A stretch of 56,506 bases of DNA from Oscillospiraceae bacterium (lineage in GTDB: Bacteria; Bacillota; Clostridia; Oscillospirales; Oscillospiraceae): positions 1-56,506 of the forward strand of contig SVLE01000008.1 in assembly GCA_015068065.1 (NCBI GenBank). Reading direction: 5' to 3'. This document shows, piece after piece, positions 39,616 through 48,217 of the stretch. The notes beneath the pieces were generated by a model. It saw only the letters and a program-made list of their open reading frames with translations. It was not told the origin of the DNA and searched no databases. The translations under genes and the position numbers were made by a program. Positions within the stretch are counted from its first letter, which is position 1, and each line of letters begins with the position of its first letter.

Positions 39616-40560
39616 ATGGACGAACTGAAATGGCTGGAAGTGGCCATAAACACGACCACCGACCGGTTGGACGAGCTGAGCGGAAAGCTCATCAACGCCG
39701 GCATGACCGGCCTTGTAGTGGAGGATGAGACGGAGTTCCAGCGTTTTCTGGAGCAGAATAAGCAGTATTGGGACTATGTGGACGAGGAACTGGAAAAGCA
39801 CATGCGGGGCCTCAGCCGCATCAAATTCTATGTGACGGATGATGAGGATGGCAAGGCCGTGCTGAACAGGTACGCAGCCCTGCTCGGGATGGAATACACC
39901 GTTACCCCTCTGGGAGATAATGACTGGGCCTACAGCTGGCAGAAGTACTATAAGCCCCTGCCTGTGGGAGAAAAGCTCTATGTGGTTCCTGAGTGGGAGC
40001 GAAACGAGCCTGTGCCCGAGGGCAAAGTGCCGTTCTATCTCAATCCCGGCCTGACCTTTGGTACGGGATCCCACGCCTCCACCCAGCTGTGCCTTGCCGG
40101 AGTGGAGGAACATACTGTTCCCGGTTGCTCTGTACTGGATCTGGGTTGCGGCAGCGGTATTCTGTCCATCGCGGCGCTCGTGCTGGGTGCAGACCACGCC
40201 GTGGCGGTGGATATTGACCCCAAGGCGGTGGACGTGGCCTATGAGAACGCCGCACTCAACGGGATTGGAAAGGACCGCTACACTGTACGCGCAGGCGATG
40301 TACTGTCTGACCGCGTGCTGGCGGCGGAGCTTGGGAAAGAGCAGTATGATCTGGTGCTGGCCAACATTGTGGCCGACGTGATCATTCCTCTGTCCGTGCA
40401 GGCACCCTCTTTGATGAAGGAGGACGGCGTGTTCATCTGCTCCGGCATCATTGACACCCGCGCCCACGAGGTGGAGGCGGCGCTTGAGAAGAACGGTCTG
40501 AAAATCGTAAAGCGCACAGAGCAGAACGGCTGGGTCTCCCTGCGGGCGAAAAAAGTCTGA
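39616..40560 (+). CDS. prmA: Ribosomal protein L11 methyltransferase
   Basis: 314 residues. The N-terminal L11-recognition domain (LKWLEVAINTTTDRLDELSG) is followed by a SAM methyltransferase domain: NPGLTFGTGSHASTQLCL, VLDLGCGSGILSIAAL, AVDIDPKAVDVAYENAALNG and the NIVADVI motif. PrmA trimethylates L11 on the ribosome. It starts 3 bp after degV and ends before a terminator. Confidence 0.94.
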   Translation: MDELKWLEVAINTTTDRLDELSGKLINAGMTGLVVEDETEFQRFLEQNKQYWDYVDEELEKHMRGLSRIKFYVTDDEDGKAVLNRYAALLGMEYTVTPLGDNDWAYSWQKYYKPLPVGEKLYVVPEWERNEPVPEGKVPFYLNPGLTFGTGSHASTQLCLAGVEEHTVPGCSVLDLGCGSGILSIAALVLGADHAVAVDIDPKAVDVAYENAALNGIGKDRYTVRAGDVLSDRVLAAELGKEQYDLVLANIVADVIIPLSVQAPSLMKEDGVFICSGIIDTRAHEVEAALEKNGLKIVKRTEQNGWVSLRAKKV

Positions 40561-40606
40561 TTTTGGTAGTTTCAACCCTGTATTTTATGGTATAATATCT
40601 TTTAAG

Positions 40607-40631
40607 GAAGCGTCCGCTCCGCGGACGCTTC
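40607..40631 (+). terminator. Terminator after prmA
   Basis: GAAGCGTCCGC-TCC-GCGGACGCTTC, then ACTTTTTG. A TATAAT at 40591-40596 sits just before it, so the hairpin may also lie in the 5' leader of the next gene. Confidence 0.75.
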
Positions 40632-40662
40632 ACTTTTTGTAGAGCGGAAAAGAGACAAAACT

Positions 40663-41604
40663 ATGCTGGAATTTCACCCTCTGACCGAACGGGATCTGGA
40701 TGCCCTGCGCCCGTATCTGGGCCGCAATCCCCACCGACTGTGTGACCTGACTGTGGGCGGTATTTTTATCTGGCGGGATTACTATAATACCGAATGGGCT
40801 ATCCACGAAGATATTCTATACTTTAAAGTTGATTACCCCGGCTTCGGTACTTTGTTCACGCTGCCTCAGGGTGGCGACCGCAAACGGGAGTATGAGCAGG
40901 TGCGGGAGTATTGCCGCAGACGGCAGATGCGCCTGATTTTTTATCCTATTCCAAAGGAAGAGCTGGAGCCGTTGATGGAATGCTTCCCCTGTTCCGATGC
41001 AGTGAGCGACCGGAACGCCTTTGATTACCTGTACCTGGCCGAGGATCTGAAATATTTCAAGGGCAAGAAGCTGGGCGGTCAGCGCAATCACGTCAACCGT
41101 TTTCTGCGCACCTATGGGAACTGGGACTTTGCGGAACTGACCGCCGGGGACCGCACCGATGTGGAAGCGTTTTTGGATCGCTATGCCGAGGGAACGCAAA
41201 AAGACAGCGGAACGTTTCAGGAGGATATCCGCAAGACCCGGGAAGTTTTGAAAGACTTTGCTGCTTATGGTATGGTGGGCGGCGTTTTGCGGGTGGACGG
41301 ACAGGTGGTTGGCTTCTCCATCGGTGAGGTGGTGGGAGATACCCTGTTTATCCACATCGAAAAGGCGGATCGAAGCTGTGAGGGTTGCTATCAGATGCTG
41401 GTCAGCCAGTTTGCACAGAAGTTTGCAGGAGAGGGCGTAGAGTATATCAACCGGGAGGATGACACGGGAGACCTCGGTCTGCGCACCTCCAAGTTGTCCT
41501 ATAAGCCTGTTGAGCTGTTGGAAAAGTATGCTGTGGTGATAAAGGACGGGCCCTGTCCGGAGCGGGAGGGTTGCTGGACGGTTGCTCAGGCGGAGATTGT
41601 ATAA
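40663..41604 (+). CDS. DUF2156 protein (phosphatidylglycerol lysyltransferase-like acyltransferase fold)
   Basis: 313 residues. The pattern YLGRNPHRLCDLTVGGIFIWRD, KKLGGQRNHVNRFLRTYGNW and FSIGEVVGDTLFIHIEKADR, followed by EGVEYINREDDTGDLGLRTSKLSYKP, matches DUF2156, which has two GNAT-like halves related to the MprF synthase domain. No membrane helices are present. Members may use aminoacyl-tRNA to modify lipids or other acceptors, but the cytoplasmic stand-alone form is uncharacterised. It lies just upstream of the L21 promoter. Confidence 0.82.
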   Translation: MLEFHPLTERDLDALRPYLGRNPHRLCDLTVGGIFIWRDYYNTEWAIHEDILYFKVDYPGFGTLFTLPQGGDRKREYEQVREYCRRRQMRLIFYPIPKEELEPLMECFPCSDAVSDRNAFDYLYLAEDLKYFKGKKLGGQRNHVNRFLRTYGNWDFAELTAGDRTDVEAFLDRYAEGTQKDSGTFQEDIRKTREVLKDFAAYGMVGGVLRVDGQVVGFSIGEVVGDTLFIHIEKADRSCEGCYQMLVSQFAQKFAGEGVEYINREDDTGDLGLRTSKLSYKPVELLEKYAVVIKDGPCPEREGCWTVAQAEIV

Positions 41605-41631
41605 AAATATTGAAAAAGGATGCGAATTTGC

Positions 41632-41660
41632 TTGACAAGGGCGAATTTGGCTGATAAACT
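41632..41660 (+). promoter_or_regulatory. Promoter of the rplU operon
   Basis: TTGACA at 41632-41637, 17-bp spacer, TAAACT at 41655-41660, about 7 bp before the start of the L21 leader RNA. Confidence 0.85.
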
Positions 41661-41665
41661 ATGTA

Positions 41666-41745
41666 AGCCGCATTGAGCGGGTATCCAAGTGAGGGGCATT
41701 TGAGCCGCTCCGCCCGGGAGAGCGAGCCCGTAAATGAAGGAGTTG
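41666..41745 (+). ncRNA. L21 leader (ribosomal protein L21 autoregulatory leader)
   Basis: The transcript would begin with the hairpin CCGC-ATTGA-GCGG, then GTATCCAAGTGAGGGGCATTTG and a second GC-rich hairpin before the ribosome site AAGGAG. The order and the CCGCxxTGAGCGGGTATC start fit the L21 leader family found upstream of rplU in Firmicutes, at which L21 is thought to repress its own synthesis. Confidence 0.75.
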
Positions 41746-41753
41746 AAAATTAC

Positions 41754-42065
41754 ATGCACGCTATCATCGAGACCGGCGGTAAGCAGTACAAGGTGGCTGA
41801 GGGCGATGTGATCTTCGTGGAGAAGATCGAGGCCGAGGCCGGCGCTGCCATTACCTTCGACAAGGTCCTGGCTGTCATCGACGGCGAGAAGGCTACCTTC
41901 GGCACCCCCGTTGTGGAGGGCGCTTCCGTGGCCGCCACCGTTGTCAAGAACGGCAAGGGCAAGAAGATCATGATCTTCAAGTATACCCCCAAGAAGGGCT
42001 ATCGTAAGCGTCAGGGCCATCGTCAGCCCTACACCAAGGTGCAGATCGGCGCCATCAAGGCCTGA
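41754..42065 (+). CDS. rplU: 50S ribosomal protein L21
   Basis: 103 residues from the ATG at 41754 behind [24 protein letters not shown] and the basic C-terminal segment [17 protein letters not shown] are diagnostic. First gene of the rplU-prp-rpmA locus; the stop is directly next to the prp start (TGATG overlap), implying coupled translation. Confidence 0.98.
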   Translation: MHAIIETGGKQYKVAEGDVIFVEKIEAEAGAAITFDKVLAVIDGEKATFGTPVVEGASVAATVVKNGKGKKIMIFKYTPKKGYRKRQGHRQPYTKVQIGAIKA

Positions 42066-42394
42066 TGACCACCGTAGCCTTTCATCTGGAAGGCAGCCGA
42101 ATCGTGGGCTTTGAAGTCAAGGGCCACAGCGGCTATGCCGACGAGGGCAACGACATCGTCTGTGCCGCCGTCACCAGCGCCGTCCGCCTGTGCGAGTGCG
42201 CCATTAACGACGTGCTCGGGCTGGAGGCATCGGTGAAGGTCCGGCAGAAGGACGCATCCATCTCCCTCAAGCTTCCCGGCAGTCTGGGTCAGACCAACGA
42301 GAGCACCTGTCAGGCACTCCTGACCGCACTCATGGTCTATTTTGCCGAGCTGCACGAGGAATATCCTGAAAACATATCTGTCTTGGAGGTGTAA
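42065..42394 (+). CDS. prp: Ribosomal-processing cysteine protease Prp
   Basis: 109 residues. The catalytic histidine is in VKGHSGYADEGNDIVCAAVT and the cysteine in the same block. Prp removes the N-terminal extension of L27 in Firmicutes, and the L27 encoded 3 bp downstream carries exactly such an extension. It is always encoded between L21 and L27. Confidence 0.95.
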   Translation: MTTVAFHLEGSRIVGFEVKGHSGYADEGNDIVCAAVTSAVRLCECAINDVLGLEASVKVRQKDASISLKLPGSLGQTNESTCQALLTALMVYFAELHEEYPENISVLEV

Positions 42395-42397
42395 GAC

Positions 42398-42682
42398 ATG
42401 CTGAAAATCGGTTTGCAGTTTTTCGCCCATAAGAAGGGCGTTGGCTCCACTCGTAACGGCCGCGATTCCGAGGCTAAGCGCCTGGGCGTCAAGCGCGGCG
42501 ACGGTCAGTTCGTTCTGGCCGGCAACATCCTGGTTCGTCAGCGCGGCACCCACATCCACCCCGGTGTGAACGTGGGCAAGGGCAGCGATGACACCCTGTT
42601 CGCTCTGAAGGACGGCAAGGTCAAGTTCGAGCGTCTGGGCAAGGATCGCAAGCAGGTCTCTATCGTGGAGATCGCTCAGTAA
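42398..42682 (+). CDS. rpmA: 50S ribosomal protein L27 with cleavable N-terminal extension
   Basis: 94 residues. The start [17 protein letters not shown] shows the Firmicutes-type extension ending in LQFF, which Prp cuts before the AHKKG mature terminus that reaches the peptidyl-transferase centre. The remainder ([29 protein letters not shown]) is canonical. A strong terminator follows. Confidence 0.98.
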   Translation: MLKIGLQFFAHKKGVGSTRNGRDSEAKRLGVKRGDGQFVLAGNILVRQRGTHIHPGVNVGKGSDDTLFALKDGKVKFERLGKDRKQVSIVEIAQ

Positions 42683-42694
42683 TTTTACTGACAC

Positions 42695-42726
42695 AGAAGC
42701 CGCAAACGCACGCGTTTGCGGCTTCT
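42695..42726 (+). terminator. Terminator after rpmA
   Basis: Stem AGAAGCCGCAAACG/CGTTTGCGGCTTCT with a 4-nt loop, followed by TTTTA. Confidence 0.85.
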
Positions 42727-42763
42727 TTTATCCAAATTATCCAAGAAGAACGGAGGTGCCCTT

Positions 42764-44044
42764 ATGGCAGCACCCTTTGTAGATACCGCGAAGATCACCG
42801 TGCGCTCCGGCAACGGCGGCAACGGTGTGGTCTCATTCCACCGTGAAAAATATGTGGCCAACGGTGGCCCGGACGGCGGTGACGGCGGCCGTGGCGGTAA
42901 CGTGGTGGTCACTATTGACGATCATATGTCCACCTTGATGGACTTCCGCTACAAGCGCAAGTACGTGGCCAAGAACGGCATGGACGGCGGCGGCAAGCGC
43001 TGTACCGGTAAGGATGGGGAGGATCTCATTCTGCAGGTGCCCCGGGGCACCATCATCCGGGATGCGGAAACCAACGAGATCATTCACGACATGGCGGACG
43101 AAAAGCCCTTTGTCCTGTGCAAGGGCGGCAAGGGCGGCTGGGGCAACCAGCACTTTGCCACCCCCACCCGACAGGTGCCTCGCTTTGCAAAGGCGGGCAT
43201 GCCCGGCGAGAGCCGTGAGGTGGTACTGGAACTGAAGCTGCTGGCCGACGTGGGTCTGGTTGGATTCCCCAATGTGGGCAAATCTACGCTCCTGAGTGTG
43301 GTCAGCCGTGCCCAGCCCAAGATCGCCAACTACCACTTTACCACCCTGTTCCCCAATCTGGGCGTGGTCTACGTGGAGGAGGGTGTCTCCTTTGTTATGG
43401 CCGATATCCCCGGCATTATCGAGGGTGCGGCTCAGGGCGCGGGACTTGGGCACGACTTCCTGCGGCACATCGACCGCTGCCGCCTGCTCATCCATGTGGT
43501 GGACGTGTCGGGCAGCGAGGGCCGCGACCCGGTGGAGGATTTTGAGACCATTAACGCCGAGCTTGCCGGCTGGTCGCCGGAACTTGCCCAGCGCAAGATG
43601 ATCGTGGTGGCCAATAAGATGGATATCATGACCGACCCCGAGCTGCTGGAGCGCCTGCGCGCCCACGTGGAAAGCAAGGGTATGGAGCTGTTCGAACTGT
43701 CCGCCGCAGCCCATCAGGGCACCCGTGAGCTGGTGAAGAAGGCGGCGCAGGAACTGGCACAGTTGCCTCCGGTCACCGTGTACGAGGCTACCTATGTGGA
43801 GCGTCCGCCTGAAGTGGATACCACCGGAGAGGTAGACATTCAGGTATACGACGATACCTGGGTCATCGAAGCGCCCTGGCTACAGCGGCTTATTGCCAAC
43901 GTCAACTTTGGCGATTACGAGTCCCGGAACTGGTTTGACCGCCAATTGCGGGAGTCTGGCTTGTTTGACAAGCTGGAGGCCATGGGGATCAAGGACGGAG
44001 ATATCGTGTCCCTGTACGATCTGGAATTTGAATATCAGAGATAA
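42764..44044 (+). CDS. obgE: Obg-family GTPase (ribosome assembly, CgtA)
   Basis: 426 residues from the ATG at 42764 with GGAGGTG upstream; an earlier in-frame ATG (42716) lies within the terminator stem. Three domains: the glycine-rich Obg fold (GNGGNGVVSFHREKYV, GGPDGGDGGRGGNV), the G domain (GFPNVGKSTLLS, DIPGIIEGAAQGAGLGHDFL, NKMD) and a C-terminal OCT domain from about residue 345. It acts in 50S assembly and stress or sporulation control. A perfect terminator follows. Confidence 0.97.
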   Translation: MAAPFVDTAKITVRSGNGGNGVVSFHREKYVANGGPDGGDGGRGGNVVVTIDDHMSTLMDFRYKRKYVAKNGMDGGGKRCTGKDGEDLILQVPRGTIIRDAETNEIIHDMADEKPFVLCKGGKGGWGNQHFATPTRQVPRFAKAGMPGESREVVLELKLLADVGLVGFPNVGKSTLLSVVSRAQPKIANYHFTTLFPNLGVVYVEEGVSFVMADIPGIIEGAAQGAGLGHDFLRHIDRCRLLIHVVDVSGSEGRDPVEDFETINAELAGWSPELAQRKMIVVANKMDIMTDPELLERLRAHVESKGMELFELSAAAHQGTRELVKKAAQELAQLPPVTVYEATYVERPPEVDTTGEVDIQVYDDTWVIEAPWLQRLIANVNFGDYESRNWFDRQLRESGLFDKLEAMGIKDGDIVSLYDLEFEYQR

Positions 44045-44045
44045 G

Positions 44046-44082
44046 AAAAACAGTCGGAAGCGCGTGCTTCCGACTGTTTTTT
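44046..44082. terminator. Terminator between obgE and the ABC exporter
   Basis: AAAAACAGTCGGAAGC-GCGT-GCTTCCGACTGTTTTTT, usable by both convergent genes. Confidence 0.9.
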
Positions 44083-44102
44083 GCTGTCAGGTGCTTGAGA
44101 GA

Positions 44103-45953
44103 TTAGGAGAACTGAGAATTGTAAAGGGTGGCGTAGAACCCACCCTTGGCGATCAGCTCGTCGTGGGTGCCCTGTTCGGTGACGGTTCCGTTTTGCAGGA
44201 CCAGGATGGTGTCTGCGTTCTTGATGGTGGACAGACGGTGGGCGATGACGAAGCAGGTGCGGCCCTCCATGAGCTTGTTCATGGCCTGCTGAATCTGAAT
44301 CTCGGTGCGGGAGTCCACGTTGGAGGTGGCCTCGTCCAGGATGAGCATGGAGGAGTGGCTGAGCATGGCCCGGGCAATGGTGATGAGCTGGCGCTGACCC
44401 TTGGAAATGTTGACACCCTCGTCGGACAGCACGGTTTGGTAGCCGTCGGGCAGGGACTGGATATAGGAGTGGATGCGGGCGGCCTTGGCTACAGCGATTA
44501 CTTCTTCCTCGGTAGCACCCTCCCGGCCATAGGCGATGTTGTCAAAGATGGTGCCGTGGAACAGCCAGGTGTCCTGAAGAACCATGGTATACGCGCCGCG
44601 CAGATCTTTGCGCTTGATCTGGCGAATCTCACTGCCATCTATGCAGATGGTGCCGTCGTTCACGTCATAAAAACGCATGAGCAGATTGATAATGGTGGTC
44701 TTGCCGGCGCCGGTGGGGCCAACGATGGCGATGGTCTTGCCCGGCTGGGCATGGACAGTTACGTCATGAAGAATGGTTTTGGAGGGCGTGTAGCCGAAGG
44801 TGATGTTTTCGATATCCACCTGGCCTTCCACATGGGGCAGGTCAACAGCGTCGGGCACGTCGGGGATCTCTGGCGCCTCGTCCAGAATGCGAAACACGCG
44901 CTCCGCAGCGGAGAAAGCAGACTGGAACTCGTGCAGGATGTTGGCGAACTCGTTGATAGGACCGGCAAACTTGCGGGAGTACTGCACGAACTGGGCCACG
45001 CCGCCCAAGGTGATGAAGAAGACGGAGGTGGTGGCCAGCGTTCCGTTCTGAGAATAGAGGTACAGGATGCCGCCGAACATGGCAATCAGACTGATGGACA
45101 GATTGTTGATGAACATCATGCCCGGGCCAAGGGCTGCGCCGTAATACTCGGCATCGTAGTAGGCGTCCATGGTATCGCCGTTGCGAGTGTCGAAACGCCG
45201 GACGATCTCATCCTCCCGGTCATAGGCCTGGATGGTACGGCAGCCGGACAGCATTTCTTCGGCATAGCCGTTCAGTTCCCCCAGTTTGCGGGAACGCTTG
45301 CGGAACAGGGGTCGCACTTTTTTGGAGCGGTACCTGGCAAAGAAGATAGAGATGGGAACGGTCAGAACGAACACAAGAACCAACGGTCTGGAAATGCGGA
45401 ACATGAACACAAGGGAGCCTGCTACGGTGTAGATACTGGTCATGACCTGCACCAGATCGTGGGACAGGGAGGCGTTTACAGTGTCGATGTCGTAGGAAAT
45501 ACGGCTGATGATGTCGCCGGTGGCGTGGGTATCAAAATAGCCCACAGGCAGTGAACTGAGCTTTTCAAACAACTGCTTGCGCATGGTATAGGCGATTTTC
45601 TGGCTGATGCGCATCATTAGTTGGGTCAGGGAGTAGGCCAGCACAGCGGATAAAACGTAGCATACCAGCATTTTGCGCACATTTTCCCACACCACGTCAA
45701 ACTGGACTCCCCCTTCCGCCGCGATGGCGTCCAGCGCATCGCCGGAGTAGCTGGGGGCCAGCAGGGACAGCTGGTTGGACAGCAAAGTCAGTGCAATGGC
45801 GATCAGGAACAAAAACCAATGCTGCAGGATGTACTTGCCCAGCCGGAGCATAACGCCTTTGGTGTGCTTGGCATCCAACTTCTCAAAAGGGGTGTCGGCA
45901 GAACGGCCCATGGGACCGCCGCCCCCACCGGGGCCTCGGAAACCATTACTCAA
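44103..45953 (-). CDS. ABC exporter, membrane-ATPase subunit with canonical ATPase site
   Basis: 616 residues. I place the start at the TTG at 45953, 7 nt behind GGAGGT, because it includes the glycine-rich N terminus (FRGPGGGGGPMGRS) typical of the family; it overlaps the upstream stop by 8 bp. An ATG at 45911 is the alternative. Six membrane helices are followed by an ATPase domain: Walker A GPTGAGKTT, signature ISKGQRQL (atypical), Walker B LILDEATSNVD with the catalytic glutamate, and the H-loop AHRLST. It pairs with the preceding gene as a heterodimeric multidrug-type exporter, in which this subunit supplies the intact Walker B glutamate. Confidence 0.9.
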   Translation of the reverse strand: MSNGFRGPGGGGGPMGRSADTPFEKLDAKHTKGVMLRLGKYILQHWFLFLIAIALTLLSNQLSLLAPSYSGDALDAIAAEGGVQFDVVWENVRKMLVCYVLSAVLAYSLTQLMMRISQKIAYTMRKQLFEKLSSLPVGYFDTHATGDIISRISYDIDTVNASLSHDLVQVMTSIYTVAGSLVFMFRISRPLVLVFVLTVPISIFFARYRSKKVRPLFRKRSRKLGELNGYAEEMLSGCRTIQAYDREDEIVRRFDTRNGDTMDAYYDAEYYGAALGPGMMFINNLSISLIAMFGGILYLYSQNGTLATTSVFFITLGGVAQFVQYSRKFAGPINEFANILHEFQSAFSAAERVFRILDEAPEIPDVPDAVDLPHVEGQVDIENITFGYTPSKTILHDVTVHAQPGKTIAIVGPTGAGKTTIINLLMRFYDVNDGTICIDGSEIRQIKRKDLRGAYTMVLQDTWLFHGTIFDNIAYGREGATEEEVIAVAKAARIHSYIQSLPDGYQTVLSDEGVNISKGQRQLITIARAMLSHSSMLILDEATSNVDSRTEIQIQQAMNKLMEGRTCFVIAHRLSTIKNADTILVLQNGTVTEQGTHDELIAKGGFYATLYNSQFS

Positions 45954-47670
45954 CGAAAGCACCTCCCATTTGAGACTGGCTGATCTCGGCATATTCCGCA
46001 CAGGTGGCCAACAGATGTTCGTGATCACCTGCACCGATGATACGGCCTTCGTCCATGACGAGAATCAGGTCGCAGTTTTTTACGGAACTGACCCGCTGGG
46101 CCACGGTGACCACTGTGGTGTCCTTCATGCGCCGGGCCAAAGCCTGGCGCAGGGCTGCGTCTGTCTTGTAGTCCAGAGCGGAGGAACTGTCGTCCAGCAC
46201 CAAAATATCCGGGGCGGCGGCCACGGCTCGGGCGATAAGCAGCCGCTGCTTCTGACCACCGGAAATGTTGGTGGCTTTTTGGGAGAGGGTGTGCTCATAG
46301 CCGTCGGAGAAAGCGCTGATAAAATCGTGCGCCTGGGCGGTGATGGCGGCATCCACCACCTGCTCGTGGGTCAGATCCCGGCCAAACTTAATGTTTTCCT
46401 CCACGGTGTCGGAGTAGAGGAAATCGAACTGCATGGCCGTGCCGAACATGCCGTACAGTTCGTCCTTGGGGATGGTACGCACGTCCCGGCCGCTGATGCG
46501 TACCGCACCGGAATCCACATCGTAGAACCGCAGCAGGAGCTTGACCAGGGTGGATTTGCCGCTTCCGGTAGCGCCGATGATGCCCAGCCAGCCACCCTTG
46601 GACAGGGAAAAGCTGATGTCGTCCAGATTGTTTTTGCGGCCCAGATAGGAGAAATTCACATGGTCAAACTCAATATGGGCGTCGGCGACCCGGTTCGGGA
46701 ATTCGTCCGTGCCTCGCACGGTCAGATCCTCCGGCGTTTGAAGCACTTCGGCAATACGGCGGGCGGAAGCGGCGCACTTGGTGTACATGGTGAACATGCG
46801 GTTGACCGTCATCAGAGCCATGGAGATCTGGGTAAAGTACTGCATAAAAGCGATCACAGTCTCCGGGTCGGAGGTGCCCCCCGATACCCGGAAGGCAGCC
46901 AGAGAGACCACGGCCACGATGCCGCCGTTCATCAGAATGTTCATCACCGGGTGGAGCAGGCTCATGACGGTTCTGGCCCGCAACTCGCTCCTGACCAACG
47001 CACGGTTGACCGCGTCATAGCGGCGGTGCTCGTAGTCCTGCTTGGACAGGGCTTTGATGACCCGGATGCCCTGGGTGTCCTCGCGAACCACACGGATCAT
47101 GTTGTCTACTGAGCTTTGTACTTGAGTGAACAGGGGGACACCTTTGCGGGAGATGAAGAAGATGAGCAGGAAAACAACGGGCATCAGCGCCAGCATGACG
47201 GCAGCAAGGTGGCGATCCATGAACAGGGTGATGCATACGCCGCCCACAAGAAGGATGGGGGCGCGCACGCCCATGCGCTGCGCCATGCCTACGAACTGGT
47301 GGACGTTATAGGTGTCTGTGGTGATCCGGGACTCCAGAGAGGGGATGGTGAACCGGTCGGTCTGAGCTGCGGACAGGTGCAGGGTGCGCCGGAACAGGTC
47401 GTGGCGCACCGCACGGGAGAAGTTACAGGACACACGGGTGGCCATGCGGTTGGCAATGATGTTCATGATCACTGCCAGCAGGGCACACAGAATCATGATG
47501 CCGCCCCAGCGCAGGATGGCATAGATGTCTTGCCGGGCCACCACCACCTTGAGTACATGGCTGAGGATCATGGGCAGCAGAAGCTCCGCCATAGTGCCGC
47601 CCACCTTGATGACGAGGCCCAGTAGCATCCGGGGAGCAAAGGGCTTTAAATAGCTGGCAAGCAGTTTCAT
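45946..47670 (-). CDS. ABC exporter, membrane-ATPase subunit with degenerate ATPase site
   Basis: 574 residues. The six-helix membrane domain starts LLASYLKPFAPRMLLGLVI. The ATPase has Walker A GATGSGKST, a good signature ISGGQKQR, but Walker B ILVLDDSSSALD with aspartate in place of the catalytic glutamate. With the atypical signature of the partner this gives one consensus and one degenerate site, as in TM287/288- and BmrCD-type heterodimers. It overlaps the MarR regulator by 4 bp upstream, so exporter expression is tied to that regulator. Confidence 0.9.
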   Translation of the reverse strand: MKLLASYLKPFAPRMLLGLVIKVGGTMAELLLPMILSHVLKVVVARQDIYAILRWGGIMILCALLAVIMNIIANRMATRVSCNFSRAVRHDLFRRTLHLSAAQTDRFTIPSLESRITTDTYNVHQFVGMAQRMGVRAPILLVGGVCITLFMDRHLAAVMLALMPVVFLLIFFISRKGVPLFTQVQSSVDNMIRVVREDTQGIRVIKALSKQDYEHRRYDAVNRALVRSELRARTVMSLLHPVMNILMNGGIVAVVSLAAFRVSGGTSDPETVIAFMQYFTQISMALMTVNRMFTMYTKCAASARRIAEVLQTPEDLTVRGTDEFPNRVADAHIEFDHVNFSYLGRKNNLDDISFSLSKGGWLGIIGATGSGKSTLVKLLLRFYDVDSGAVRISGRDVRTIPKDELYGMFGTAMQFDFLYSDTVEENIKFGRDLTHEQVVDAAITAQAHDFISAFSDGYEHTLSQKATNISGGQKQRLLIARAVAAAPDILVLDDSSSALDYKTDAALRQALARRMKDTTVVTVAQRVSSVKNCDLILVMDEGRIIGAGDHEHLLATCAEYAEISQSQMGGAFVE

Positions 47671-48110
47671 CCCTCAATCACATCCTTTGACTTGACATAT
47701 TCCTGCGCTCGCTGCGTGATCTTCAGCAGCGTAGTATCGAATGCCTCCAGCTCCACGGCGGACAGCCCTTCAAAGAGCAGGGCATCCCATTCGTCGATGC
47801 ACTCTCGCACACGGGGCAGCAGATTCAGCATTTTCTCGGTGGGGTAGACCAGCATGACTCGCTTGTCGCTGTCGCTGGGGCGGCGCTCCACATAGCCGCC
47901 GTCCTCCAGCCTGCTCAGATGCCGGGTCACGTTGTACTTGTCGAAATAGACCCGCCGGGCCAGCTGATCCTGCGAAAGCCCCGGGTTACGGCAGATGGGA
48001 ATCACATAGTTATAATGCGGAGGGAGCAGCCCGCTTTCCTGAAGACGGTTGGCTCGGTACATGGCCTGACAGCGACTGAGAATGCTGAGTTTACGAGTGA
48101 TCTGTGACAT
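47667..48110 (-). CDS. MarR-family regulator of the ABC exporter
   Basis: 147 residues from the ATG at 48110 behind GGAGGG. Winged-helix landmarks: GLSQDQLARRVYFDKYNVTR (recognition helix) and LEDGGYVERRPSDSDKRVML (wing). It is the first gene of the operon with the two exporter subunits (4-bp overlap), and a perfect palindrome lies at its transcription start. It most likely represses the operon until a toxic ligand binds. Confidence 0.92.
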   Translation of the reverse strand: MSQITRKLSILSRCQAMYRANRLQESGLLPPHYNYVIPICRNPGLSQDQLARRVYFDKYNVTRHLSRLEDGGYVERRPSDSDKRVMLVYPTEKMLNLLPRVRECIDEWDALLFEGLSAVELEAFDTTLLKITQRAQEYVKSKDVIEG

Positions 48111-48125
48111 ATCGTCCCTCCGAAA

Positions 48126-48169
48126 GTTGCATTTGCAACAATTATACAAGGGCAGGAAGAAAATAGCAA
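48126..48169 (-). promoter_or_regulatory. MarR operon promoter and operator
   Basis: On the minus strand TTGCTA (48169-48164), 17-bp spacer, TATAAT (48146-48141). The palindrome GTTGCATTTGCAAC (48126-48139) covers the likely transcription start, a good position for autorepression. Confidence 0.75.
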
Positions 48170-48186
48170 TAGAGAAACGGCGAAAA

Positions 48187-48217
48187 ACACGGCTTTCCGT
48201 AAGGAAAGCCGTGTTTT
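48187..48217. terminator. Terminator hairpin between the MarR operon promoter and the SleB-like gene
   Basis: AACACGGCTTTCC-GTAA-GGAAAGCCGTGTT with T-runs on both sides, directly after the stop of the SleB-like gene on the minus strand. Confidence 0.85.
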
